Positions 5,119-5,154 of a DNA stretch of 5,154 nt are shown piece by piece. Position numbers and translations under genes: made by a program. Position 1 is the stretch's first letter. Every line of letters begins with the position of its first letter. The notes under the pieces are model-generated. The model had not been told where the DNA came from. It worked only from the letters and a program-made list of their open reading frames with translations, and did no database searches. Location of the stretch: contig VBNY01000340.1 of assembly GCA_005877705.1 (NCBI GenBank), positions 2,741 through 7,894 of the forward strand, read 5' to 3'. The DNA comes from Gammaproteobacteria bacterium (GTDB taxonomy: Bacteria > Pseudomonadota > Gammaproteobacteria > Steroidobacterales > Steroidobacteraceae).

Positions 5119-5154
5119 ATGAAACATCAACGTATCGCGTTTTCCATCGCAGTC
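5119..5154 (+). CDS. Start of an unidentified gene, probably encoding an exported protein (cut by window edge)
   Basis: Only 12 codons are visible, reading MKHQRIAFSIAV. Two basic residues followed by a hydrophobic run look like the beginning of a signal peptide, so the product is probably exported or an outer-membrane protein. A good Shine-Dalgarno (GAAGGA) and the sigma-54 promoter at 5004-5020 lie upstream. An in-frame ATG at 5044 is possible but lacks a ribosome-binding site and would be only about 13 bases from the predicted transcript start. The family cannot be told from this fragment. Next to an AcoR-type activator and pqqD, a PQQ-dependent dehydrogenase or a TonB-dependent receptor would both be reasonable, but this is a guess. 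It does not look like pqqA. Confidence 0.6.
   Translation, partial: MKHQRIAFSIAV

Overview
The window is GC-rich (by eye about 65% G+C) and tightly packed with genes. The gene families, a bacterial serine carboxypeptidase-like S10 peptidase, TrmB, PqqD and an AcoR-type sigma-54 activator, suggest a proteobacterium, probably a gamma- or betaproteobacterium. I cannot name the genus from sequence alone. No tRNA, rRNA, CRISPR array, insertion sequence or phage gene is visible.

Layout. On the minus strand at the left edge lies the 5' part of trmB (tRNA guanine-N7 methyltransferase, cut by the window edge), preceded 42 bases upstream by a small rhodanese; the two look like one transcription unit. 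A 220-base divergent gap separates them from a plus-strand pair. The first member is an exported S10 serine carboxypeptidase-like gene that is broken by an out-of-frame internal deletion near base 2160, so its catalytic Asp and His lie in another frame. The second is a small three-helix membrane protein of unknown function starting 3 bases after the peptidase stop. A GC-rich stem-loop follows and separates this pair from convergent minus-strand genes.

The right half is the most interesting part. Two minus-strand genes, a sigma-54-dependent activator of the AcoR/Fis type and a canonical pqqD, point left. A 398-base intergenic region separates the activator from a plus-strand gene whose first 12 codons are at the right edge. 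That region carries a near-consensus -24/-12 (sigma-54) promoter facing the right-edge gene, and a 17-bp perfect dyad near the activator start. The simplest reading is that the activator drives the divergent gene through sigma-54, and that the locus concerns PQQ or a PQQ-dependent oxidation. The last point is inference from pqqD alone, since no other pqq gene is in view.

Two oddities stand out there. The activator is much shorter than its relatives because almost all of the N-terminal sensor (GAF) region is missing, while the ATPase, the GAFTGA loop and the DNA-binding domain are intact. The pqqD gene is without pqqA, pqqB, pqqC or pqqE next to it. I find no clear evidence of a wholly new type of system; the sensorless activator with orphan pqqD and divergent sigma-54 gene is the best candidate for follow-up.
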